Assembly (NCBI GenBank): GCA_934351445.1
Contig: CAKRIZ010000046.1
Location: 1-14,199 of the forward strand
Source: an uncultured Eubacterium sp.
GTDB taxonomy: Bacteria > Bacillota > Clostridia > Lachnospirales > Lachnospiraceae
Length of the DNA stretch: 14,199 nt
Direction of reading: 5' to 3'
Shown one piece after another: positions 1 through 6,465 of the stretch (position 1 is its first letter; the number at the start of each line of letters is the position of its first letter). Made by a program: the position numbers and the translations under genes. The notes below the pieces were generated by a model. The model saw nothing but the letters and a program-made list of their open reading frames with translations. It searched no databases and was not told where the DNA came from.

Positions 1-14
1 TTTATATAGTGTGT

Positions 15-1652
15 TTAGCTCTGGCTTTCTGCTTCTACGAGGCGTTCACCGCAGTAGATTTCACGTAGCTTGGGCTTTTCAATCTTTCCGGTCGGATTTC
101 GTGGAATATCGGCAAAGATCACTTTTTTGGGACGTTTGTAACGAGGCATATCCATGCAGAATTCGTTGATATCATCTTCGGTACAGACAGCGCCCTCCTT
201 CAATTCGATAATAGCCGCCGCGATCTCGCCGAGACGTTTGTCAGGAAGTCCGATGACAGCAACGTCATGCACCGCATCATACTGGCGGATAAAGTCCTCG
301 ATCTGGACAGGGTAGAGGTTCTCGCCTCCGCTGATGATGACATCTTTCTTGCGGTCTACAAGATAGTAGAAGCCATCTTCGTCCTGACGTGCCATGTCTC
401 CGGTAAAGAGCCAGCCGTCCTTCAATACTTCAGCAGTTGCTTTTTCATCATTATAGTAGCATTCCATGACACCGGGACCTTTGAGCACCAGCTCGCCGAC
501 TTCACCCTGTGTGACTTCGTTTCCGTTTTCGTCGCAGATCTTACACTGCCAGCCATAACCGGGAACACCGATCGCGCCGACTTTATGGATATTTTCCACA
601 CCCAGATGTACCGCACCCGGTCCGATTGATTCGCTCAGACCATAGTTGGTGTCGTATTCGTGGTTCGGGAAATATTCTTTCCAGTGGCGGATCAGGGAAG
701 GCGGTACCGGCTGCGCGCCAATGTGCATCAGACGCCACTGATCCAGTTTGTAATCGGACAACTTGAGTGCACCGGAATCGAGCTGTTCGAGAATATCCTG
801 TGCCCACGGTACGAGCAGCCATACGATCGTACAACCCTCATCGGATACGGCATTCAATATGTATTCCGGTTTGGTGCCCTTTAATAATACAGCCTTGCTT
901 GCAGATACGAGTGAGCCGAACCAATGCATTTTTGCGCCTGTGTGATAGAGCGGCGGGATGCATAAAAAGACATCATCCTTACCTGTAGAGTGGTGCTTCT
1001 GCTCGACAGCGGCTGCATGCATCAGGCTGCGGTGGCGGTGCAGGATTGCTTTCGGGAATCCGGTTGTTCCGGAAGAAAAGTAGATCGCACCGAAATCATC
1101 ATCTGTGATCGTTACATCAGGCTTTTTGCTGGAGCAGTTGGCTGCTTCGCTGATATAATCTTCTGCAAAACTCGGACAGTCATTTTCACCGACATAGTAG
1201 AGCAGGCGGTTCTTGCTGATCTTATCGGCAATCTCCTCCACGCGTCCGATGAATTCCGGCCCAAAGATCAAAATATCTGCTTCTGCCAGTTTGACACAGT
1301 ATTCGATCTCATCGGAAGAATAGCGGAAGTTCAATGGTACAGCGATTGCACCGGTTTTTAAGATACCGAAATAGATCGGCAGCCATTCCAGACAGTTCAT
1401 AAGAAGGATTGCGACCTTGTCATCTTTTTTGATTCCACGTGAGATCAGCAGATTGGCAAAACGGTTGGCTTTCTCGTCAAAGACTCCCCAGGTGATCTCG
1501 CGGCGGTAAGCAGGAGCGCGGTTGGGCTCCATCAGGTCATATTCTCTCCATGTGACACGCCGGGTCTCTTCCATTGCGGGGTTGAGTTCTACCAGACAGA
1601 TCTCATCTTCGTAATTGCGGGCGTTATCCTCTAAATACTGTGTAATCGGCAT
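15..1652 (-). CDS. AMP-forming acyl-CoA synthetase (ligase), substrate unknown
   Basis: ANL-superfamily adenylate-forming enzyme, 545 aa, expected to activate a carboxylic acid with ATP to an acyl-adenylate and then load CoA, in the cytoplasm. Seen: P-loop SSGTTGFPK (about residues 193-201), YGLSES (337-342), TGD (417-419), hinge-region DRKKDVIISGGEN (433-445) and the C-terminal PTGK with the catalytic lysine (about 523), so all core motifs are intact. Length fits full-length fatty-acid or carnitine/crotonobetaine-type ligases. The N-terminus has two similar stretches, VTWREYD and ITWGVFDEKAN, where most relatives have one. An upstream in-frame ATG at 1667 has AAAGGA touching it; the ATG at 1652 has GGAG 9 nt upstream and is preferred. 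It stands alone with its own promoter, so context does not reveal the acid used. Confidence 0.93.
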   Translation of the reverse strand: MPITQYLEDNARNYEDEICLVELNPAMEETRRVTWREYDLMEPNRAPAYRREITWGVFDEKANRFANLLISRGIKKDDKVAILLMNCLEWLPIYFGILKTGAIAVPLNFRYSSDEIEYCVKLAEADILIFGPEFIGRVEEIADKISKNRLLYYVGENDCPSFAEDYISEAANCSSKKPDVTITDDDFGAIYFSSGTTGFPKAILHRHRSLMHAAAVEQKHHSTGKDDVFLCIPPLYHTGAKMHWFGSLVSASKAVLLKGTKPEYILNAVSDEGCTIVWLLVPWAQDILEQLDSGALKLSDYKLDQWRLMHIGAQPVPPSLIRHWKEYFPNHEYDTNYGLSESIGPGAVHLGVENIHKVGAIGVPGYGWQCKICDENGNEVTQGEVGELVLKGPGVMECYYNDEKATAEVLKDGWLFTGDMARQDEDGFYYLVDRKKDVIISGGENLYPVQIEDFIRQYDAVHDVAVIGLPDKRLGEIAAAIIELKEGAVCTEDDINEFCMDMPRYKRPKKVIFADIPRNPTGKIEKPKLREIYCGERLVEAESQS

Positions 1653-1688
1653 AACGTATATCTCCATTCCTTTTTGTAAATGTATTTA

Positions 1689-1716
1689 TAGGCGCTTTTA
1701 TGCTTTAAAGCGCCTA
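1689..1716 (-). promoter_or_regulatory. 5'-terminal leader hairpin of the acyl-CoA ligase mRNA
   Basis: A perfect 10-bp inverted repeat, TAGGCGCTTT and AAAGCGCCTA, surrounds an 8-nt loop. The predicted transcription start (about 1717-1718, from the promoter at 1725-1753) falls right at its edge, so the mRNA would begin with this stem. There is no U-tract behind it on the minus strand, which argues against a terminator. It may stabilise the mRNA 5' end, or the DNA palindrome may be an operator; inference only. Confidence 0.6.
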
Positions 1717-1724
1717 CTGATTAA

Positions 1725-1753
1725 AGTATACGTTTTTTTCATGCAAAAGTCAA
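1725..1753 (-). promoter_or_regulatory. Sigma-A-type promoter of the acyl-CoA ligase gene
   Basis: Reading the minus strand: -35 TTGACT (1753-1748), 17-nt spacer, -10 TATACT (1730-1725). Five of six bases match consensus in each hexamer. The -35 contains the TGA stop codon of the upstream membrane protein gene, so the ligase is transcribed independently although it lies in tandem behind that gene. Confidence 0.8.
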
Positions 1754-2667
1754 TCGGTTTCATTTCCAAACAGGAGAGAATCTCCGTAGCGTAGCTCCAG
1801 CTCCAGATCCTCTAAGGAGTCGGATGCTTCGGACTCCGTGCGGTTCTGCCGTGAGGCGGAGACGGAGGAATCCGGGGTAGAGGTATCAGGGGTATCCGGT
1901 GTGTCTGGGATGGTGATATCATCTGTCTTGCCGGAGCTGTTTTTGGCGCCGATCTGGTTCATTCGTTCCTCCAGCTCGTCCATCTGTGCCTGCTCATCGG
2001 AAACGGTATCACTGTTCCCCGTGGGCGTATCCACAGATGTATCGTCAGGGGTCTGTGGGAGTGCATCAGATTGGACAGCAGAGCCGGAGACAGCATCTGT
2101 TTCTTCTGAAGCTGCGTCAGCATCTTTGGCATCGGCAGCTGCCGGGCTGCCATCTGCCTGATCCTGCGCGAGAGTCTGTGGCAGCAGGGCAGGCACGTAG
2201 CGGATCAGAAGCAATAGAAGGAGTGCCAGGGCTGATAAGATCAATAGAATGCGCGGCAGTGGCGGCTTCCGTTTTTTTTGTTCCGGTGGAAAATGAATAT
2301 GTACATCGAGCATGCGCCAGATGCGTGCACGTTCGCTTTCACTCAAAACGACAGAACCTGCCTCCATCTGTCTGGAGACAGATGGGGTGAGTGGTTCTCT
2401 GCCGATCGACAGCTGCGTGTACCGGTCGTAGATCATGCGGGAGATCCACTTTTCAATGCTTTGTGTTTCATCGTATTCGGGCAGATGCAGATAAATATAC
2501 TGATAGATATCCACCATAAACCGGCATGCTTCTTCGTGGGAAGGATAGAGCAGACGGGCGCTGCTGTAGATGAAAGCAGCGGTGCCATTGTAAAATGTTT
2601 TAAAACCGGATCTTGAGCCGGCTGCCATTGCGCGGAGCGCTCGTTTTAATGATTGATTTTCTGCCAT
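1750..2667 (-). CDS. Membrane-anchored protein with sigma-70 region-2-like N-terminus
   Basis: 305-aa protein not matched to a named family. Residues about 19-89 read like region 2 of an ECF sigma factor: a FKTFYNGTAAFIYSSARLL helix, an acidic EEACRFMVDIYQYIYLHL stretch and an IEKWISRMIYDRYTQL segment in the place of the usual F.aWL..IA.N. No convincing region 4 follows (only a short LSESERARIWRML). Instead there is a basic KKRK cluster, one hydrophobic helix (about 138-157) and a roughly 145-residue acidic, Ser/Thr/Pro/Asp-rich tail with a PDTPDTPDT run. The positive-inside rule puts the N-terminus in the cytoplasm and the tail outside. ATG 2676 lies too close to AAAGGTGG; ATG 2667 has it 10 nt upstream and is preferred. 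Possible roles are a tethered, non-classical sigma or a sigma/anti-sigma-like sensor. The sigma resemblance is my reading of the sequence pattern, not a profile match. Confidence 0.75.
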   Translation of the reverse strand: MAENQSLKRALRAMAAGSRSGFKTFYNGTAAFIYSSARLLYPSHEEACRFMVDIYQYIYLHLPEYDETQSIEKWISRMIYDRYTQLSIGREPLTPSVSRQMEAGSVVLSESERARIWRMLDVHIHFPPEQKKRKPPLPRILLILSALALLLLLLIRYVPALLPQTLAQDQADGSPAAADAKDADAASEETDAVSGSAVQSDALPQTPDDTSVDTPTGNSDTVSDEQAQMDELEERMNQIGAKNSSGKTDDITIPDTPDTPDTSTPDSSVSASRQNRTESEASDSLEDLELELRYGDSLLFGNETD

Positions 2668-2722
2668 ATCGATCATACCACCTTTATCTGGTTACTGTTT
2701 ATAGTCATTCTGATATAGATCT

Positions 2723-2751
2723 AGTATAGATTCTTTTCCCGGTGCTTGCAA
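2723..2751 (-). promoter_or_regulatory. Promoter of the sigma-2-like membrane protein gene (shares -35)
   Basis: Minus strand: -35 TTGCAA (2751-2746), 17-nt spacer, -10 TATACT (2728-2723). TTGCAA is its own reverse complement and also serves as -35 for the plus-strand promoter at 2746-2774. Predicted start is about 2716. Confidence 0.6.
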
Positions 2752-2774
2752 GAGCAGAATGAGAGTGATACACT
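2746..2774 (+). promoter_or_regulatory. Promoter of the 89-aa protein gene (shares -35)
   Basis: Plus strand: -35 TTGCAA (2746-2751), 17-nt spacer, -10 TACACT (2769-2774). The same hexamer is the -35 of the minus-strand promoter. The predicted start near 2781 excludes the upstream TTG start codon at 2746 for the 89-aa protein. Confidence 0.5.
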
Positions 2775-2871
2775 GATAGAAAAAGCGCAGGTCACTGTTC
2801 ACAGGCAGGCATTTTCTGAACTGAAAATGCCATATGATACAGTAACAAGCGCAGCAGGAATGGAGAGCGGA

Positions 2872-3141
2872 ATGAATTTTAATACAAAAAAGGATGAGGA
2901 GTCGTCTGTACAGGTGATTTGTTCGGGTATCCTTCGAAAGGACGGCGAGAAGATTATTTATGTGCGGTTTGAACGGGGAAAAGATTATGCAGAGGGAAAT
3001 ATTCCTTCAGGCAGGATCACTTCACACGCCGGTTTTACGCCAGAGGAGATTGGGCAGTTTGAAACGTATCTGGCGGAGCACCGTTTTGAGATTATCGAGC
3101 AGGCCAAAACGGTGAATCTTATGAAAAATTTTATGAAATGA
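2872..3141 (+). CDS. Small hypothetical protein (89 aa)
   Basis: Not recognised. The frame opens at a TTG at 2746, but that codon lies inside the -35 hexamer and has no ribosome binding site. ATG 2872 has GGAG 6 nt upstream and gives an 89-aa soluble protein; ATG 2827 and 2860 are weaker alternatives. The sequence has a compact alpha/beta look: ICSGILRKDGEKIIYVRFERGKDYAEG suggests a beta-hairpin, followed by amphipathic helices (TPEEIGQFETYLAEHR, EIIEQAKTVNLMKNFMK). No membrane segment, signal peptide or cysteine pair. It is divergent from the sigma-2-like membrane protein, which suggests but does not prove a shared function. No terminator follows directly, so its mRNA probably runs to the hairpin at 3263-3293. 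Confidence 0.7.
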   Translation: MNFNTKKDEESSVQVICSGILRKDGEKIIYVRFERGKDYAEGNIPSGRITSHAGFTPEEIGQFETYLAEHRFEIIEQAKTVNLMKNFMK

Positions 3142-3163
3142 ATGATTTTATGAGATATATCAC

Positions 3164-3192
3164 TTGACATTAAGTGCCAGAGAGCATATAAT
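3164..3192 (+). promoter_or_regulatory. Perfect consensus sigma-A promoter upstream of candidate sRNA
   Basis: -35 TTGACA, 17-nt spacer, -10 TATAAT: no mismatch to consensus. Predicted start is about 3199. No protein gene with a ribosome binding site follows before the terminator at 3263-3293. Confidence 0.85.
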
Positions 3193-3198
3193 ATATGA

Positions 3199-3297
3199 GA
3201 AGTTATTATAATGTTTGATGAAAAATTCGCTCTTATTTTTCATAAAAACTTCCTTCTTACGCAAAGAAGCCCGCTGAACCAGCGGGCTTCTTTATTT
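3199..3297 (+). ncRNA. Candidate small RNA, about 100 nt
   Basis: Unannotated transcript inferred from a perfect promoter (3164-3192) and a 13-bp intrinsic terminator about 65 nt after the predicted start. Between them is a 9-bp perfect hairpin, ATGAAAAAT (3218-3226) with ATTTTTCAT (3235-3243) and an 8-nt loop TCGCTCTT, then a single-stranded linker containing CTTCCTTCTT. Both the loop and the linker are pyrimidine-rich and could pair with purine-rich Shine-Dalgarno regions, as known Firmicute sRNAs do with C/U-rich motifs. A 19-codon frame (3218-3277) exists but has no ribosome binding site. It does not resemble 6S, SRP or RNase P RNA. Function is unknown; existence of the transcript is inference. 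Confidence 0.6.
3263..3297. terminator. Strong intrinsic terminator, probably bidirectional
   Basis: Thirteen perfect base pairs, AAAGAAGCCCGCT with AGCGGGCTTCTTT, around the loop GAACC, followed on the plus strand by an interrupted U-tract (CTTCTTTATTT). It ends the candidate sRNA and probably the 89-aa gene mRNA. On the minus strand it lies 26 nt after the stop of the two-TM protein gene and may terminate that as well, with a shorter T-run. Confidence 0.88.
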
Positions 3298-3318
3298 GCA
3301 GCAATAGAATGTCCATAT

Positions 3319-3789
3319 TCAATGCAGTGCATAGCGTACCTGTGTCCCGCGGTTCAGGTAGCACCAGCCAAAACCAGTTCTCACCTGGCAGGAATATACG
3401 TCAACGGTCGCCGGGGACGGCAGATCTGACCCTGACTGCACCGCGGAACCGGATAAATCAGGCAGATCAGATAAAAGGCTAGCAGCATCAAAACGGAACG
3501 GAATACCATTGCTGCAGCGGAACGAATAGATGGTCTGACCGTTCTCCGCAGCCGTTTCATAAGATTGGGGATCGATAGTAAAGCTGGCGGCGAGCGTGTG
3601 TGCCAGCACATCGGTGCCATGGGATATTACGAGAATATACAGACAGAATGCTAACAGATAGCTGCCTGCTGTGACACCGGCTACCGGTGTAAGATGGATA
3701 GAGTTTTTCTTTTTCATCTGCAGGAGAAGAATGATATTGGTCGCAAGTGCAAGGGCTGCGATGATTAAAAACCAGAAAAAAATATGCAT
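3319..3789 (-). CDS. Hypothetical protein with two membrane segments
   Basis: Not recognised. 156 aa from ATG 3789: a hydrophobic helix at about 3-22, a KKK loop, a second helix at about 38-58, then a roughly 95-residue soluble tail with three cysteines (FRCSNG, YSCQV, GWCYL) and a Ser/Asp/Pro-rich stretch. With KKK inside, both termini would be on the outer face, which fits cysteines able to form disulfides. Start is uncertain: ATG 3813 has no Shine-Dalgarno, while ATG 3789 has GAGGAG at a long 12-nt spacing. It has its own promoter and two operator-like repeats upstream and is convergent with the candidate sRNA. Confidence 0.7.
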   Translation of the reverse strand: MHIFFWFLIIAALALATNIILLLQMKKKNSIHLTPVAGVTAGSYLLAFCLYILVISHGTDVLAHTLAASFTIDPQSYETAAENGQTIYSFRCSNGIPFRFDAASLLSDLPDLSGSAVQSGSDLPSPATVDVYSCQVRTGFGWCYLNRGTQVRYALH

Positions 3790-3822
3790 GGAATCTAGAT
3801 GCTCCTCAGTCATTATAGTTTA

Positions 3823-3890
3823 GCGGGCAAATATGTCCGGTTTATGGGTCAAATCGATTACCTACTATCATAGCGGATAGATTCGTCCGC
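3823..3890. repeat. Two operator-like palindromic motifs, 50 bp apart
   Basis: Copy 1 (3823-3840) and copy 2 (3873-3890) share TAGCGG-N8-GTCCG in the same orientation; copy 2 is an imperfect palindrome GCGGA-N8-TCCGC. Copy 2 exactly fills the 18-nt spacer of the minus-strand promoter at 3867-3896; copy 1 lies in the predicted 5' leader. This layout suits a dimeric repressor or a MerR-like regulator binding both sites, but no regulator is identified. Confidence 0.55.
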
Positions 3891-3896
3891 TGTCAA
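3867..3896 (-). promoter_or_regulatory. Promoter of the two-TM protein gene
   Basis: Minus strand: -35 TTGACA (3896-3891, perfect), 18-nt spacer, -10 TATGAT (3872-3867, one mismatch). The spacer is wholly occupied by the palindrome described at 3823-3890. Predicted start is about 3860, giving a leader of about 70 nt. Confidence 0.75.
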
Positions 3897-3919
3897 TGGA
3901 TCTTTTCGGGTTTTTCAGC

Positions 3920-3948
3920 TTGTAGGCGCAAAATTTTTAGAGTATAAT
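3920..3948 (+). promoter_or_regulatory. Promoter of the GGDEF/EAL-like gene
   Basis: -10 TATAAT (3943-3948, perfect), 17-nt spacer, -35 TTGTAG (3920-3925, only TTG matches consensus). Predicted start is about 3955, roughly 40 nt before the start codon. Confidence 0.6.
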
Positions 3949-3993
3949 AAAAATATGTAGTTTGTTTAGAAAGTCAGAGAGGAAAGAGTGGCT

Positions 3994-5919
3994 ATGATCA
4001 TGATATCGCAGTACAACTATGAATTGCTTGGAGTTACAATGCTCACAACCGTGGTGTTGTTATTGCTTACCTGTATCAACCACAGCTGTGGTACGAAGCG
4101 TTACAATATCTGGAAGATGGGGCTGTATCTGCTATTGCTGAATCAGATTCTTGATATTTTCCGCGCAAGGATTTTGTTTGATGGCATCAGTTATCCGCAG
4201 CCGGTTACATACCTTATCTTTGTAGGTTATTATCTGAGTGCGGCAACTGTCATGATACTCATTGTTATCTATTCACTGCTGCAGTTTCCATGGCTGGAGG
4301 ATAAGCCGCAGCGGCTTCAGACGATCTTTTTTATCAGTGAATTTACGATGGCAGTGCTGATTCTCACAACGGTACAGACCGGGTTTGTGTATGAGATCAG
4401 GCAGGGTCATGTCATGGCAGGTGCCGCTGATGGGCTGTTTTATTTTGCGCGGGTGATTGTGCTGGCAGCTTTTGTGATCCTGCTGCCAAAGTACCGCAGG
4501 ATGATGACACCGCGGATGTTTCGCAACTGGATTGTCGTGCTGGTCGTTGCCCTGCTGATGCATATTCCACCGCTGTTTATCTATGGACTCAATGTATTTG
4601 CAGTATTTGCCAACCTGTTTTTTGCAATGGTGTACTGTCTGTTTTACAGTGGCGATTTCGAAGAAGGCACGTCACGTATGGGCATGGATATGTACCGGAA
4701 AGAACTGGCTTACCAGTTTGGGAAAAAGAAGAACTTTTATGTGTTTGACGTACAGTTGAACAATTATGAGCCGCTGGTGGAACGCAACCAGAACCGTTAT
4801 GGAGAAAAAGATCTCAGCCAGTTGTACCGTACACTGGAGGAGCGGTTTCATTCCGTGCCGGGTGTATCGATCTACCAGAAGAGTGTCACGGGCATTGGCA
4901 TCATTCATCCGCAGGCGGATGAGGCACAGGCGGTGCAGACTGCACAGACGGTATGTGAGGTGCTGCGTGAGGCGTTTGGCGGTGATCTGATATTTCATGT
5001 TGCAGGTGTTGCCTGCCCGCGTTATGCGACAGGTGAGGCTGATATTATGCGGCTGGCTTACTCATTGAAGGAGCAGTGTCCGCAGAACCAGTATATATTA
5101 TGTAATGAGAGCGATTATGAACAGTTCTGCGAGCGGAAGGATATTTTGATACTGCTCAATGAGACGCAGCTGGAAAAGCAGGATGTGGTATTGTTCGGAA
5201 GGCCGTCGGTGGACAGCAGCGGACTAATGAATGGACGGATGGAGATTCTGTGCCGCCTTCAGCTGGCGGGGAAAGGCATCATCCATTCCGAGGAGGTGAT
5301 CTGTATGGCAGAGCGCTATGGATATATTCATGAGGTGAATATGCTGGTGCTGAACAATGTCTGTGAGTTTTTGCGTACCGATACGGATGTAGTGCGTGAA
5401 ATGAAAGTATCCCTGCACATTTCCAGTGAGGAACTGGAGAATCCGGATTTTATGGATGATGTATGCAGAATTCTGCAGACCTATGAGCCGGAACCGGAGA
5501 AGATCGCTTTTGAGGTTACGATGGCATCCGGTCAGACAGATGTTGGGCATGTGCGTGAAGTCATGCAGCAGCTCCAGATGTACCAGATCGGATTTATTTT
5601 GACTGATTTTGATCCGGCCTGTGTTGATTTTGAGGGTGTGGCACTGCTTCCGTTTGAAGAGATCAAATTCTCCGCACAGTGTGTGCGTAAAGCATGTGAG
5701 AACAGCGCATATTATGATATGATCGGTATGCTGGTAGACCTGCTGAAAGAACGGGACTATACGATTGCTTTTATGGGAATCAACAATGATGAACTGGAAG
5801 ATATCGCAGTATCTCTCGGGGCAGATTATATGCAGGGTGAAAAGTATGCAAAACCGTTTCCGGTTGAGGAGATCGAGATACAGATGCAGATGCAGATGGA
5901 TCGGGATCGCGTATTTTAG
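3994..5919 (+). CDS. 7TM protein with degenerate GGDEF and EAL domains
   Basis: 641 aa. About seven hydrophobic helices span residues 8-218. A GGDEF-like region (about 233-385) lacks the GGDEF signature (SVTGIGIIH stands near its expected place) but keeps a C-terminal GVACPRYATGEADIMRLAYSLK pattern. An EAL-like region (about 415-625) keeps the fold pattern: EIL for EAL, PDFMDDVCRIL, FEVTM, TDFD, IKFS, GADYMQGEKYAKPFP. Canonical metal ligands are changed: Asn of NVS is His, the second Glu of EITE is Met, the first Asp of DDFG is Thr, Asp of K.D is Ser and Glu of EGVE is Met. It is therefore probably an inactive or c-di-GMP-sensing relative, not a phosphodiesterase. ATG 3994 is preferred over GTG 3988 because AGGA lies 10 nt upstream. 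It is followed 18 nt later by a greA-family gene, probably in one operon. A CAGATG triplet repeat encodes a QMQMQM tail. Confidence 0.82.
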   Translation: MIMISQYNYELLGVTMLTTVVLLLLTCINHSCGTKRYNIWKMGLYLLLLNQILDIFRARILFDGISYPQPVTYLIFVGYYLSAATVMILIVIYSLLQFPWLEDKPQRLQTIFFISEFTMAVLILTTVQTGFVYEIRQGHVMAGAADGLFYFARVIVLAAFVILLPKYRRMMTPRMFRNWIVVLVVALLMHIPPLFIYGLNVFAVFANLFFAMVYCLFYSGDFEEGTSRMGMDMYRKELAYQFGKKKNFYVFDVQLNNYEPLVERNQNRYGEKDLSQLYRTLEERFHSVPGVSIYQKSVTGIGIIHPQADEAQAVQTAQTVCEVLREAFGGDLIFHVAGVACPRYATGEADIMRLAYSLKEQCPQNQYILCNESDYEQFCERKDILILLNETQLEKQDVVLFGRPSVDSSGLMNGRMEILCRLQLAGKGIIHSEEVICMAERYGYIHEVNMLVLNNVCEFLRTDTDVVREMKVSLHISSEELENPDFMDDVCRILQTYEPEPEKIAFEVTMASGQTDVGHVREVMQQLQMYQIGFILTDFDPACVDFEGVALLPFEEIKFSAQCVRKACENSAYYDMIGMLVDLLKERDYTIAFMGINNDELEDIAVSLGADYMQGEKYAKPFPVEEIEIQMQMQMDRDRVF

Positions 5920-5937
5920 AAAGGAATGATAAGAGTC

Positions 5938-6441
5938 ATGCAGCATCAGTTGACGAAACAGGATATCCAGAAGATGGAAGAAGAGATCGAGTACCGCAAG
6001 CTGGTCGTGCGCAAGGAGGCATTGGAGGATGTGAAGACTGCACGTGCACATGGGGATCTCAGTGAGAATTTCGAATATAAGGCAGCAAAGCAGTACAAGA
6101 ATCAGAATGAAAGCCGTATTCGTTACCTGGAGCGTATGATCAAGGGTGCAGAAATTATCGATGATACATCGGCAGAGGATGAGGTTGGCCTGCATAATAC
6201 GGTCACGGTATATATCGAGGAAGACGACGCAGAAGAGACGTACCGCATTGTGACAACTGCACGTGGCAATTCGCTCAAGGGAATGATCAGTATCGAATCA
6301 CCGCTCGGAAAGGCGTTGTTGGGACATAAGGTAGGAGATCGTGTGCTGATCACAGTAAATGCTGACTACAGTTACTATGTCGAGATCCGAAAGATTGAGA
6401 ACACGCCGGACGATGATAGTGAAGTATTGCGGAAATTCTGA
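5938..6441 (+). CDS. greA: GreA-family transcript cleavage factor
   Basis: 167 aa. Gre factors enter the RNA polymerase secondary channel and make backtracked polymerase cleave its own RNA. The N-terminal coiled coil carries the tip motif GDLSENFEY with the acidic residues D40 and E43, equivalent to D41 and E44 of the E. coli protein. The C-terminal FKBP-like domain shows ISIESPLGKALLGHKVGDRVLITV. It differs from standard GreA in the N-terminus and in a longer acidic loop (YIEEDDAEETYRIV), so it may be a second paralog. ATG 5926 is directly abutted by AAGGA, so ATG 5938 (12-nt spacing) is preferred although the spacing is long. It probably shares a transcript with the GGDEF/EAL-like gene. Confidence 0.85.
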   Translation: MQHQLTKQDIQKMEEEIEYRKLVVRKEALEDVKTARAHGDLSENFEYKAAKQYKNQNESRIRYLERMIKGAEIIDDTSAEDEVGLHNTVTVYIEEDDAEETYRIVTTARGNSLKGMISIESPLGKALLGHKVGDRVLITVNADYSYYVEIRKIENTPDDDSEVLRKF

Positions 6442-6465
6442 AGGAGTCTATATATTTTTTGAAAT

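Noticed and set aside
1689..1716. Terminator between the sigma-2-like gene and the acyl-CoA ligase gene
   Set aside because: The stem is good but is followed on the minus strand by TATAAATACATT, without a U-tract; it fits a 5' leader structure better.
2746..2871. N-terminal extension of the 89-aa protein from TTG 2746
   Set aside because: The TTG lies in the shared -35 hexamer and no ribosome binding site precedes it; the region is probably not fully transcribed.
3218..3277. 19-codon frame inside the candidate sRNA, ending in the terminator loop
   Set aside because: No Shine-Dalgarno before its ATG and no downstream gene that it could attenuate. Kept only as a possibility within the sRNA entry.
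5881..5898. Three CAGATG units at the end of the GGDEF/EAL-like gene as a phase-variation tract
   Set aside because: Six-base units keep the frame whatever the copy number, so they cannot switch the gene; only three copies are present.
5224..6195. Long minus-strand open frame (323 codons) across the end of the GGDEF/EAL-like gene and greA
   Set aside because: It is antisense to two well-supported genes, is rich in Cys, His and Leu with no domain, and has no ribosome binding site. It is a shadow of the sense codon usage.
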